DNA of 64,000 nucleotides from Platanthera guangdongensis (GCA_039583875.1 CM077147.1:161323866-161387865), one strand, 5' to 3'. Positions 23,354 to 34,445 are shown, numbered from the stretch's first letter. Notes: generated from the letters alone by a model not told the origin. A program made the numbers and translations.

Positions 23354-26185
23354 ATGGCGCCCAAGTTAGAAGAGAATGTTAATGAAGGGTATGAACTCGT
23401 GCGATATGCCTTTGATGACGCGGAACCCGAGATCAAAGGCGTGGTAACCCTAATTGCCGAGACTGGACTAGAATACCTTGTTTCTGAACCAATCAAGATC
23501 TGGAAGAAGTAGGTCCTAGAATTTCTGAGTGCAGCTTCACTTGATGACTATGGCCTCAAGATTAAGTCCAGAGTTCATGGAACCAAAGTCAAGGTCACAC
23601 CAAAAAGTCTGATAAAGATACTTCAACTACCAAGGACAAAGGAGGAAGCAGATGTATCTGCTTCTAAGACAAGAGAGGCATTGATATGGTGTGCACTGGA
23701 TTCAAACCTGAAGATTGGATCTGTTTTCAACAGAAAAGGTATGAACATCCAAGGAAAATTTCTGTCTGAAATAGTTGGCAAGGTCATCCTGAGCAAGCCT
23801 AGAGGACATGACAGGATTTTAGCTTATATGTTCAATTTGATGACAAGAATTATCTTCAAATTAGATACTGATTGGTCTACAGTTATGTTTAAAAAGATAA
23901 AAGTGAGTATGAAGAAACCCAATCTGGGTAGAATTCTGAGTCTATATCTAGCTGGTAGTATACCTGAGGTAATGAACCAAGCTGCAGGTTTAAAGATTAA
24001 CCACATGAGGAAGATGGATATGAGAATTTTCTCAAGATGGGATAGAGTATTGACAAAAGAAATGCCTACACCAGAAAAGGACACACCCCAGAAAAAGAAG
24101 AAGAAGACAGCCATTGTGGCTCAAGATTCTTCTAGCAGCTCTGAAGAGCAAGTAATCTTTACTCCTGATGATGAAGGGACAGGAAATACTGGACAATCTC
24201 CAGCAAGATAAGAAGATGCACAGAGGCAGGGGGAGCTACCCTCAGCAAGCCCAATTCACCTGGATTCACTCCAGGGGGAGCCTCTACTTGTGGAAGAGCC
24301 AACTCCACTAGATAGTGAAAGGGCTACCCAAACCATACTTGAGGTAATCACTGCAATTAATCAATTAGATTTCACTATTGAGGAAGAAATTTTGACTGAT
24401 TTATTACCTGATATTCATCAGCAAACACAGATACAACCTCAACCACAAGATGTTGTCATAGAGGACACATCTGTTGTTGATAAAGTGGTTGATGAGATCA
24501 GAGATTCACCAGCCCATTCTTAATAGGAATTTACATTAGAAGAACTGTTCTCTGATCTTCTACAAACTGATTTTGAGAAAGAGCAAGCTGTTGCTGAGGT
24601 GGAGAAGATCAATCTTGAGGGGGAGCATGTGGAGATTATAGAGGAAACTGCAAGGAAGGAGACTGAGGAGCCAAGAGATACTGAAGGGCTACCAAGGACT
24701 GAGAAGGATTCACATCCTAGTCCTAAAGATAGAGTGGATATTGCTAGCACATCTGCTTCAGAGGATGAAGAGGCTGTTAGAGCCAAAAAGAGAAAGTTCC
24801 AATTCTTCAAGAGAAGGAGCCAGAACTATAAGAAAGCCCTACAAACAATTGCTCCACAGCCTGCCACCTCTACTGATTACAGTTCACTGATGGTGGCTTT
24901 ACAAATCAAGCTAGATGAGCAGAGGCAAGCTCTCGAAAAATATGTGGATGAAGGGAATAAATCCCTGTAGTTTGATCTTGCACAAGACATCAAGTCAATC
25001 AGATTTGAAGTAAATCTTAACAAGAAGTAAATGACTGACTGCTTCCATAAGGGAGGAAATGCAGTAGTCTATCTGGCTACACATCAAGACAAAATAAAGA
25101 CAAAACTTGATGAGCTAGAAGTGAAGCACGGCTATGTCCTGGAAAACCAGATAAGGATGAATGATAATTTGACAGCTTCACATAATGCCATAATAACTGA
25201 AATGAAGAATATCGCTACTGGTCAGACTGCAGCAAGTGCTACTGCCAAGGCTGAATTTGACAAGCAATTGCAAGAGAGCCTAACTGCTGTTAAAACTGCT
25301 ATTGAAGACTCTCAAAAGGCTATAACTGAAAAGCTCCAAAGGTTGAAACCTTTTTATAAGGATGGAGTTAACTATCTGAATGCACAGATTAGATTTCAGA
25401 AAGATGATCTGAGGGATCATATAGAGAGAGAAGTCATAAAGGGGGAGAGGGTATTAGTCAAGGCAGGCTCTGATCATGTCAACTGGATTTCAAATTCCAT
25501 CAGAGCCACTCTTGGATATCCACCCTTATGTGATGATGACAATGTTGCAGAGTCTGGAATTAATCCTACATACCTTGGAGGAGAGCAAGCTGAAGTAGCA
25601 CAAGTGATATACCCTCCACCAGACTTTGACATGATACATCAAGAAATACAATCTATGTATAGTCCTCCTGAGGGAAATCAGAATGTCATCATAGAGAAAG
25701 TAGTTCAGCCTGTGCTAGAGGAAATTCTGAAAGAACAAGAGGCCTTATTAAAGGAACAAGAGACTCAATTGTCTAAGAAAAGATTCAGAGAGCAAGCTGA
25801 ATTGAGACCTGATTTTGAACAATGGAGCCCCACTTCCAGGAATATCATCTTGACTGCATGGAAGGCTGCTAAGGACAATGTCCTGGATAGAGGCAAATGG
25901 TATTCTGACCTGGAGTGGAGGAAGCATGAGAATAGGCAAGAAGTCATTGTACAATATAAAAGAAAGGCTAAACTGGGAAAGCTACCTCCTAATGCATAGG
26001 AGCCTGGCAAGTATTTTCCCAAGCCTTATCACTACTTTGAAAGGCAAAAGATCAAGGCTGAAGAGTTGAAAAAGAAAGATCTTAAAGGGAAGAAGTCGGC
26101 TGTTGCTGATGACATTGAAGCTCCAGTTCAAGCAAAGATTCAATCTGGAAAAGGGATTGTAATCATGGAGCCAGAGCAGCCTTAG
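23354..26185 (+). pseudogene. Env-like accessory ORF of element A (right-arm copy)
   Basis: This large ORF between RNase H and the 3' LTR is typical of Sireviruses, where it is called env-like. I see no signal peptide or membrane segment. The N-terminal ~240 residues form a globular region (EYLVSEPIKIWKKE, KIKSRVHGTKVKVTPKSL, PRGHDRISAYMFNLMTR in the left copy). Its look recalls the plant-transposon-protein domains found in other plant elements; this is a guess. A lysine run (QKKKKK) and an acidic serine stretch follow, then a long charged, coiled-coil-like part, and a basic end with FEQWSPTSRNIILTAWKA and KYFPKPY. Shared stops: TAA at 24521-24523, TAG at 24968-24970, TAA at 25028-25030, TAG at 25997-25999. 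Right-only: TAG at 23510-23512, TAA at 24209-24211 and a frameshift near 23670. The end is homologous to 59293-59645 in element D. Confidence 0.75.
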
Positions 26186-26449
26186 GATAGAATTTTCTTT
26201 AGTTTACAAATTGTAATCATTTGTATTAAAATTCTATGTAAACTTTTGACTAATGAAATTGTTGAAATTTGTAAGAACAATGTTATATATACATTAATTG
26301 TTCTGAGATAACTGTTTGTATATGTTCTGTGTATACATGTTTAAGTTCTTTCCCTGTCATATATTACTGTTTTACATCATACTGAGAATTTGTTATGTAT
26401 GTTGTATATCATTGACTAAGGGTTATGACTTCTCCAAATAGGGGGAGAT
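26186..26449 (+). other. 3' non-coding tail and polypurine tract of element A
   Basis: AT-rich sequence of about 250 bp leads into AAATAGGGGGAGATT at 26436-26449, the polypurine tract priming plus-strand synthesis, directly before the LTR start TGTTGGGT. Confidence 0.8.
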
Positions 26450-26592
26450 TGTTGGGTACATTGGAATATATGTACCTGATTTGAAGAAGCCTTACCCTAC
26501 TCAATGATATATATCAAGATATATTTAATGTGTTTTGAGTTTATTTGTGCAGGTTAAGTAATTGCAAGGAAAACAAAAAGTTTCTAAGTCCA

Positions 26593-27420
26593 TGTGTCGA
26601 CACCTAGAAGAAAAGTGTCGACACTTAAGGAGGCTTGTGTCGACACCCAGAGAAGCAGTGTCACACTTAGAGTAATTGTGTCGACACTAGGAAGGCAGAG
26701 TCGACACCAGAAGGAAAGTGTCGACACATACAGGCAGTGTCGACACACAATGAAGAAATGTCTAAAGAATCAGTGTCGACACTTAGAAGCAGTGTCGACA
26801 CCCCGAGGAACTTTGTCGACATCAAAAGTGTCGACACTAGGAGGCTGTGTCGACACTCAGCAAAACATCAACAAAGTTCAAGTACAAGTGTCGACACTAG
26901 GAGGCTGTGTCGACACTCAGCAAAATATCAACAAAGTTCAAGTACAAGTGTCGACACTAGGAGGCTGTGTCGACACTCAGCAAACTTCAACAGAGTTTAA
27001 GTACAAGTGTCGACACAAAGGAGATGTGTCGACACTCAATAAAAGTCTCAACACATAAAGAATGTGTCGACACAAAGGAGATGTGTCGACACTCAGCAAA
27101 AGTTTCAACACAGAAGGCATGTGTCGATACAAAGAAGATGTGTCGACACTTAACAAGTTTCAACACAAGAAGATGTGTCGACACAAAGGAGTTGTGTCGA
27201 CACTTTGCAGAAATCAACTAAGTATTGAAGAATAAGGACTTGTGTCGACACACAGGATCTGTGTCGACACATTCTGAAGAAGCAGTGTCGAGAAGTTATT
27301 TCTACAACACAAGGAGTTGTGTCGACACCTTGAAGGCTAGTGTCGACACTTAGTCTACTTGTGTCGACACTTGGTCTATTTGTGTCGATACATAAAGACT
27401 ATCTGTCTCGACACTTTCAG
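26593..27420 (+). repeat. Array of ~25-30 GTGTCGACAC palindromes in U3 of LTR A
   Basis: The perfect 10-bp palindrome GTGTCGACAC (SalI core GTCGAC) recurs every 15-40 bp. Between about 26828 and 27000 it sits in three near-perfect 60-bp tandem units (AAGTGTCGACACTAGGAGGC and following). A few copies are degenerate, such as GTGTCGATAC. The array ends about 130 bp before the TATA box. It could serve as protein-binding sites, or fold as hairpins in read-through RNA; neither is shown by sequence alone. Confidence 0.9.
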
Positions 27421-27548
27421 ACAGTGACAGAGATTTCAAGAAGTGTCTGGATGACTTGACAGCTGTCATTTCAACCGGTCAACTGCTACTGTCAGAGCTG
27501 TCAGAAGTTGTTAGAAACCAGATCAGCCGGTCACCATGAAGAAAGCCT

Positions 27549-27557
27549 ATATAAAGG
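27549..27557 (+). promoter_or_regulatory. TATA box of LTR A
   Basis: TATATAAAG within AGCCTATATAAAGGCTTA, itself a short inverted repeat (AGCC/GGCT). It lies downstream of the palindrome array and about 380 bp upstream of the mini-hairpin chain, so transcription should start near 27580. Confidence 0.65.
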
Positions 27558-27930
27558 CTTATTCCTTCAACAGAAGTAAATCGAATCAGATGAGAAGCAA
27601 TCATTGAAGTGAGAAACAACAAACCAGAAGAAGACCTTCAAGTGAAGATCTAAGAAGTTGGAGAGAGAAAGCTCCTTCTAAGAAGACAGCTATTGAATCA
27701 GGCTGATAAAGAAGATTCAGATTGATATCAAAATCACAAGTCTGCAGTTTATTGAAGATCATCTGCCTAGAGATTCAACCCTACTATGTTCTAATTCAAG
27801 AAGCTTTGAAGAAAAGTCAAGGGAGGTTGATCTCAGCAAAGTTCTTTCAAGAACTCATCAAGAAGCCAGTCAACTCAACTTTCTCAATCAGAGTTGTGGT
27901 TATTAATCCTTTTACTTTCTATTTTCTGTA

Positions 27931-28176
27931 GGATCCTAAGGGATCTGAGTTGTAAGCCTATATTTATAAAGGCTGCGTGGTAGGGCCTATGTGCCTGAGT
28001 GTAGGAGATACATTTCTCTGAGTGTAGGCCTTGTTGAAGGCTGAGTGTAGGACTTGTTGAAGGCTGAGTGTAGGTCTTGGTGAAGACTGAGTGGTAGGGC
28101 TTTGTGCCTGAGTTGTACGAGTGGGATCACTCTGAGTTGTAGGAACCTATTTGGGGTTCTGAGCTGTAAGATCTAT
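27931..28176 (+). repeat. Chain of ~11 mini-hairpins with varying stems in R/U5 of LTR A
   Basis: A phrase of about 22 nt repeats: linker TGAGTTGTA or TGAGTGTAG, a short stem, a 4-10-nt loop, the complementary stem. Stems differ from phrase to phrase but stay complementary: GATCC/GGATC, AGCCT/AGGCT, GAGA/TCTC, GCCTT/AAGGC, GTCTT/AAGAC, GAGTG/CACTC, GAACC/GGTTC, AGATC/GATCT. One phrase (GACTT/AAGGC) has a mismatch, and two GGGC phrases have only 3-bp stems. It lies downstream of the TATA box, so it should be part of the RNA leader. The same architecture is found in LTRs B, D and E with other stems. Confidence 0.85.
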
Positions 28177-28428
28177 GGATCTGAGGAGTAGTGGAGAAGT
28201 TAGGCCGAATCTAGTACACTACTAGATAGGCGAAGGGGGAAAGTGGATGTACCCAGACCTTGGGGAACCACTATAAATCCTGTGTGCTCTCTGTGATTGT
28301 ATGCTTGTGTGATTGTTGTGTTATCTATGCTGTGAATTGCAATTATTGTACTGTAGTGCTGCCTTAAAAGTTTTAAAAGATTAAGTGCACCGATTCACCC
28401 CCCCCCCCCCCCTCTAGGTGTTTAGGCA

Positions 28429-31400
28429 CTAGTTATTTCAATGAGGAATCTAGCCAGGATCAGTCTGGTCTAGTCAAGGTACATTCTCAGTCAAATTACT
28501 TCACTGAAACTGGTTATGAAACCAGTCGTGAGTTAGAGGCATCTCCATCCTATGATGAAGATGGGTCTAAATCAGAAGAAGATGTCAATTCTTTTATTGA
28601 CAAGTATGGTGTCTTGCTGAATGCCTTCAAGAAAAGCAAGTTATTGGATAAGAAGCAGGCTAAGGAGATTTCTTCTCTTTAGCTTGCTGCTTCCCAGCAT
28701 GCAGACTCAGCTTCCCTATTGGATCTCAAAATGAGGGAAATCAGTGAATTAGAAACTATTTCCTTCATCTAGTTAGTCACCATAGAATACCAGGAAGACC
28801 GAATAAGGGACCTGAAAGTGTTGCTGGAGAGGGAGAAGAGGATAGTGGCTAGTTTTCTAAAGCCAAGTTCAGTGCCGCCCTTGATAGACTCCTTCACCTC
28901 CCAAAAGGGTAAGAAGAGGTTTGGCTTTAAGGGTCACACAAGAGTTGTCATCCCAAAGGAAATGACAAAGCTCTAGTGCAGCCACTAGCCTCCGTACCAC
29001 CTATTCCATTCAAGAGAGTTCTGTTACCTTCTAATAGGTATGACCAAGAGAGCATTTATGGTCACTAGGAGAATGGTAGATCCACTAGTGGGAACAAAGA
29101 TGTTCTACACTATGGTGGTAGATATAGCAAGGGTGCACGTGCCTTTAGGGCAGCTCATGAGGAAATCCAAATGGCCCATCATGGACCATTTATGTTTCGT
29201 GCACCAGACCCAACACTCAAGAGTAAGGAGGCAGTCTTCTCTTAGGAACTCCCAACCCACTATCAGAATAAGGGCAATTCTGTCAGTAGACCAGACTTTG
29301 GTATATCTAAGTCCATCAAGATATGTTTTCTAGAAAGAAGACTACTACTGGTATGGCTCAAGATATTCATGGTACTTCCGCTATCAGACACACCCCAAGT
29401 CAGACAGAGGCTGGAAGATACAAGAATAAGATTGTTGATGTACCTTCTGGATTGAGAGTTAATGTCAACAAAGCTACAAGACCAGCTCTAAAAAGTAGGT
29501 ATAATATCCATGAGTGTTGGTGCTATGACAAGGTAGTCCACTATGTTATTGATTGCTGGCACAATCCAAGTGTGTCAAGAGAAAGAGAGAGCTTACCTGT
29601 CAGAAGAACTACAGGTAGGCAAGTTCATTATCAAACTAACTTGCACCTAGGACCCAATAAGAATTGGGTTCCTAAGGTTAACTGATTTATGTCTTGCATG
29701 TTAGTCCAAGTGACCATACCCCTATATGGTACTTGAATAATGGATATTCCACGCACATAACTGGAACAAGGAGCTTGTTGAAGGATTACTCTTCAGTAAA
29801 GAATAGCCCCAAAGTCATCTTTGGTGGATCAGATAAGGGAGTGACAAGAGGTTATGGTAAGATCTCTAATGGCATAGTCACTATCACAAAAGTAGCATAT
29901 GTGGAAGGGTTGCAAAATAACCTGATAAGCATTAGCCAACTCTGTGATCTTGGCTATGACATAGTTTTCCATAAGGATGAGTGCCACATTAAGAGGCTAA
30001 GTGACCAAGAGATCATCTTAACAGACACTAGGAGTGGAAATGTTTATTGCTTAAATTTCTTATGCTTAGATAAGGACTCTCCAATATGTCTAGTGGCAAA
30101 TGAGAAAATCTCATATTATGTACAATGACACAAGAGATTAGTTTATTTGAACTACAAGACCATTAGGAAGCTCTTTAGAGAAGAGCTAATTAGAAATAGT
30201 CCCAAGTTGAAATACACTAAGGAGGGTATTTGTTATGCATGTCAAAAGGGCAAACAGACCAAGACCTCTTTCAAGAGCATTGGGACCAAAGACTCAGTGA
30301 GGTGCTTGTAACTCCTGTATATGGACATGTTTGGTCCTATGCCAATTCATAGTCTTGGTAGGAAAGTCTACACCCCTGTAGTGGTTGATGACTATTCTAG
30401 GTTTGCCTGGGTATTCATTTCTTAAGAGAAAGGATGAAACCCTTGATGTCTTCAAGAACTTTGTCGAGCAGATATAGAATGAACTAGATAGTTCTGTGGT
30501 CAAAATCAGGAATGACCATGGAATTGAATTTCAGTCTGCAAGCATGACAAGTTTCTGTGAAGAGCAAGGAATTCACCAAGAATTCTCCTCTCCAAGAACA
30601 CAACAAAATGGAATTACTGAGAGGAAAAACATGACTCTCATAGATGTTGGAAGGACTTTACTAAATGCCACAACTCTCCCAGAATATTTCTGGGCTGAGA
30701 TAGTAAACAATGCATGTCATGTCCTTAATAGGGCTTCTATCACCAAAAGCCATAAGAAAACTCCCTATGAGATCTTGAAAGGTAGAAAACCAAACTTATC
30801 ATACTTCAGGATTTTTGGAAGCAAGTGCTATGTGCTGAACAATGGAAAGTCCTATGTGACCAAGTTTGTTGCCAAATCCTATGAATGGATCTTTTTTGGG
30901 TACAGTAACCACAATAGGCATATAGAATCTATAACTTGACAATTCAAGTTGTAGAAGATTCAATTCATGTTATCTTTGGTGAATCAAACATAATTAACAG
31001 TGAGCTGCCTAGCTCTTCTTCTAATTTTGCAGGCATAGAGAAGGTGATGGGCAAACTCACCATCAAGGAAGATAATCCAGCAGTCCAGGATAAGGATGAG
31101 AATATATGTTGTCCAGAGGGTGCACAAAACACAGAAGTTGTGGATGAAGTTCAGCCAGATGGATCCATTAATGCTCAATAAGGTGAAGCAAGGTTGCCTC
31201 CAGCTGTAAGGCATCTGAGGGATCATCGATCACATCAGATCATTGATGATGCAAGCCAAGGAGTCTAAACCGGAAGCAAGAGTTTCAACATTGTAATCTA
31301 CTCAAGTTTTCTGTCACATGTAGAGCCCAAGAAATTTGAAGAGGCCAACATAGACTAATTCTGGATTGGAGCAATGCAAGAGGAACTAAACTAAATCAAG

Positions 31401-32848
31401 AGAAGTAAGGTCTGGAAGTTGGTTCCTAGACAAAAAGGACATAATGTCATTGTAGTTAAGTGGATCTATATGAATAAACTTGATGAAAATGGTATTATAG
31501 TGAAGAGCAAGGCTATACTGGTGGCTAAGGGATACATGCAAGAATAAGGGATTGATTTTGATCAGATATTTGCCCTAATAGCTAGATTCAAAGCTATAAG
31601 ACTCTTCCCTGCATTTGATGTCTACCAAGGATTAAAAGTCTACCAGATGGATGTGAAGTCATCCTTCCTGAATAGGGACTTAAAAGAAGAGGTCTATGTT
31701 GAACAGCCTCCAGGTTTTGTTGATTCTAACTCACCTGATTTTGTTTATAGACATAGGAAAGCTCTATTTGGGTTGAAGCAAGCCCCTAGAGCATGGTATG
31801 ATACCTTTCCTAGCTTCCTCATTGAGAATAAATTCTCAAGGGGGAAGATAGACAAGATCTTATTCATAAGAGAATCTAAAGGCAAGATCATCCTAGTCCA
31901 GATATATATTGATGACATTATCTTTGGATTTACTAATGACAACCTTTGTAGAAAGTTTGTTATACTTATGCAAGGGAAGTTTGAGATGAGTAGTATAGGT
32001 GAGCTCAAGTTCTTCTTGGGATTCCAAGTTAGACAGACTAATGATGGCTTGTCCATATCCCAAACAAAATTTATTAGGGAGTTGATTAAAAAATATGGTA
32101 TGAAGAGTGCCTCCACCATGAAAACTCCCATGGGGTCAAGTATGCCTACAGGTAAAGATGAAGCAGGGAAACCTGTTGATGTGACTTTATATAGAGGGAT
32201 AATTGGCTCCATTCTATATCTTACTACTAGTAGGCTTAACATCATGTATGATACATGTGTCAATGCTAGGTATCAAGCCTGCCCTAAAGAATCTTGTTAC
32301 TCTACTGCAAAGAGAATCTTGAGGTATCTTAAGGGCACACTAGATATTGGACTATAGTACCCTAGAAATAGGGATTTTGAAATAACATGTTATTCAGATG
32401 CAGATTTTGCAGGCTGCAAATAGGACAGGAAAAGCACTTCAGGATCCTGTCAATTCTTAGGTGGGAGACTAGTATCTTAGAATATTAAGAAGCAAACCAG
32501 TATGGCAATCTCAACTGCAGAGTCAGAGTACATATCAGCAGGTGCTACTTCACTCAGTTGTTATGGATCCAGCATCAACTCAAGGATTACAACCTCCAAT
32601 TAAGTAGAACTCCTCTTTATTGTGACTGTACTAGTGCTATTTCTATTGCTAGGAATCCTGTATCACACAGTAGGACTAAGCGCATAGAAATTAGGTATCA
32701 CTTTATTAAGGAGCATGTGGATAAGGAAGACACCAGTTTAGAGTTTGTCCCCACAGACAAGCAAGTGGCTGATATCTTTACTAAGCCACTAGATGAAGCA
32801 AAGTTCAACACCTTCAAGTTTGAGTTGGGTATGTTGAACTCAACATAG
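28429..32848 (+). pseudogene. Copia element B gag-pol (5' truncated, many stops)
   Basis: It begins in the C-terminal part of gag, interrupted by LTR A: SKSEEDVNSFIDKYGV and KKSKLL match the coiled-coil region of A gag. A zinc knuckle with its second Cys changed to Tyr (CWCYDKVVHYVIDC) is near 29510. The protease box is WYLNNGYSTHIT (catalytic Asp lost, near 29730). The pre-integrase finger CYACQKGK is near 30236. Integrase (NDHGIEF, TERKNMT) runs at 30496-30939. RT is open at 31647-32357 with QIYIDDIIFG. RNase H is at 32558-32848 (VPTDKQVADIFTKPLDEAKF). Many nonsense codons and frameshifts make B much more decayed than E. There is no env-like ORF after RNase H. Confidence 0.85.
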
Positions 32849-33466
32849 CTTTAGTTACTCCCTAGGATATTTTTGGTGCAGGATTTGTTCTTCTTGCAGG
32901 TGATAAATACCTGAAGTGGCAATGGGGACAAAAGTGTATATCATGAACATGATGATAGAATATATTCCTATTGAGTGGTAGCAAGTCTAGCAGCTGCATG
33001 AGAAAACTCAGCCTCATGAAGAGAGGAAGCTGGCAGCTATACCAGTGGTATCATCTGCAATCAGCTAGGGAGAGAAGACAATCAAGGCAGACCAGCTCCT
33101 CCCTGACTATTCAGAAGTTAAAAAGGGGGAGAGAAGAGATTAATCAAGTAGCATTAGAGGTTGATCAAGTAATCAAGTGAATCAAAGGGAAAGGAAGATG
33201 ATCAATGTCATGCAGTAAATACAGGGGGAGAAAAAGATGTCCCTTTATAGGGTAATGGGGTAAAGGTAATCAAGGCCTTCAAGTGGTATCACATACCTTG
33301 CAGCAATTCAGGGGGAGTAGGTGATGCTCACCATACCGACAGGGAATGTTATAATCTTCCAAGATCTGCTCTATCACTATAGTATATTTTGTTGTTGCAT
33401 ATGTTGTGCATGTCATTGACCAAGACAGTTGATAGTGAGTTTTGACTTCTTGAAATAGTGGGAGAT
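32849..33466 (+). other. 3' non-coding region of element B with repeated polypurine tracts
   Basis: About 600 bp without a credible ORF. GGGGGAG tracts occur near 33124, 33224 and 33311, before the primer tract AATAGTGGGAGATT next to the LTR. Repeated tracts of this kind are a known Sirevirus trait. Confidence 0.65.
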
Positions 33467-33645
33467 TATTGGGTCCATTGATCCCAATGTCCCAGATTTG
33501 TAAGAAGTCAAATAAGGCAATGACATACATATAGTTGTATCTAGTGTGTGTTTAAGTTCATGCATGCAGGATAATCCTTGTCACATTAATTTGATAGGTG
33601 GACATAATGAAGGATGCTGGAAAGGAAGGAAACTGCCTAAATCCA

Positions 33646-34445
33646 CAGGCGTTGAGTAAAGCAAATTCACTCAACGCCAGAGGTCAAGGAGAATGCTGAT
33701 AAAGGGCAAGATTCTGGTCAAGTCCAGAAGCATTGATAGAGGATAGCTCACTCAACGCCAGATAAGCAAAAGCATTGATTCAGGTGTGGATAGTCAAAGT
33801 CAAGCTTCAGCAAGCAGAAAGATCGATTAAGTCCACATACGTTGAGTGATGTCAACTCACTCAACTCCATGCTGCATAATCGTTGAGTAAAGCTCAGCGT
33901 GTCAAAGCCACAGAGTTTCTGGCAAAGGAAAATATTCTAAGTACATAAGCATTAAGTGAAGCTAGTTTACTCAACGATGTGTTGTTTCTCTCAAAGCCAA
34001 AGAAGATAGATAGAAAAATCTGTCTAATTCCAAAAGCATTGAGTGAAACCAGTTCACTCAATGCCATATGATAGAAGTGTTGAGACAAGCTTAAGCAGTC
34101 AAAGCCAGAAGAAAAGACAGGATTTGACTAAGTACAGAAGCGTTGAGTGAAGCAGTTCACTCAACGCCTAGTCAAAAGATGAGACTGGGGCAGGAAGCGT
34201 TGAGTGAAGTCAACACACTCAACACCTCCATTCAGAAGAAAAGTTTCTAAGTACAAAAGCGTTGAGTGAAGTCAGTTTACTCAATGCCTTAACAGTTGGC
34301 AGAGTTCAGAAGGAGCTAAGACAAATGGCATTGAGTAAAGGCCAACCACTCAATGCTCTCAATGCCATAGATGCAGAAAGAGCTGAAGAATAAGCTAAGT
34401 CCAGAATCGTTGAATGAAACCAGTTCACTAAACGCACTCAACCAT
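33646..34445 (+). repeat. CGTTGAGTGA/TCACTCAACG hairpin array in U3 of LTR B
   Basis: About ten pairs of a stem like GCGTTGAGTGA followed 8-12 nt later by TCACTCAACGCC, spaced 60-100 bp apart, with many decayed copies (CATTGAGTGA, TCACTCAATGCC). The loops vary. The changes are mostly C-to-T or G-to-A, as expected for methylated CpG. The motif is shared with LTR D and with 1-358. Confidence 0.8.

Larger units (their letters stand above)
26450..28428 (+). mobile_element. 3' LTR of Sirevirus-like element A
   Basis: It begins TGTTGGGTACATTGG right after the polypurine tract and ends near AGGTGTTTAGGCA; the last bases are uncertain by about ten. Length is about 1979 bp. Internal order: leader, GTGTCGACAC array (26593-27420), TATA (27549), mini-hairpin chain (27931-28176), a conserved block (GGGGGAAAGTGGATGTACCC, then GGGGAACCACTATAAATC, 28225-28280), and a 15-C run at 28398-28412. 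The downstream flank is gag of element B. The 5' LTR of A is not in the window, so target-site duplication and age cannot be read. Confidence 0.85.
5822..30891. repeat. Giant inverted repeat (palindrome), arms ~12.5 kb, 2-nt spacer
   Basis: The sequence turns back on itself at 18356-18357: CTTATCATT, then GA, then AATGATAAG. From there outward the left arm is the reverse complement of the right arm. The last left-arm base before the gap, 5822, pairs with 30891, so the visible palindrome ends only because the contig ends. Indels cancel overall: the right arm is ~8 nt short by 21 kb and the left arm is short further out. Most differences I checked in detail are 1-nt indels, often in homopolymers, plus scattered substitutions of mixed type in the inner right arm. 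Both arms share the same nonsense and frameshift mutations. A fold-back assembly or read artefact is the simplest explanation; a real inverted duplication is not excluded. Confidence 0.95.

Noticed and set aside
26593..27420. CRISPR-like array in LTR A or at 1-358
   Set aside because: Repeats are 10-30 bp palindromes with irregular or repeated spacers inside plant LTR retrotransposons; there are no unique spacers of constant size and no cas genes.
27901..28300. tRNA or small structured ncRNA gene at the mini-hairpin chain
   Set aside because: No cloverleaf or A/B box; the hairpins are serial, short and part of the LTR leader, so I report them as an LTR structure.
5822..30891. A Foldback-type DNA transposon explaining the inverted repeat
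   Set aside because: The arms are ordinary copia elements cut mid-gene at the centre. There is no transposase, no terminal motif and no target-site duplication, and the outer end coincides with the contig end.
31647..32357. Endogenous pararetrovirus origin of the RT genes
   Set aside because: Every RT is joined to integrase and LTRs in copia or gypsy order; no coat or movement protein motif was seen.
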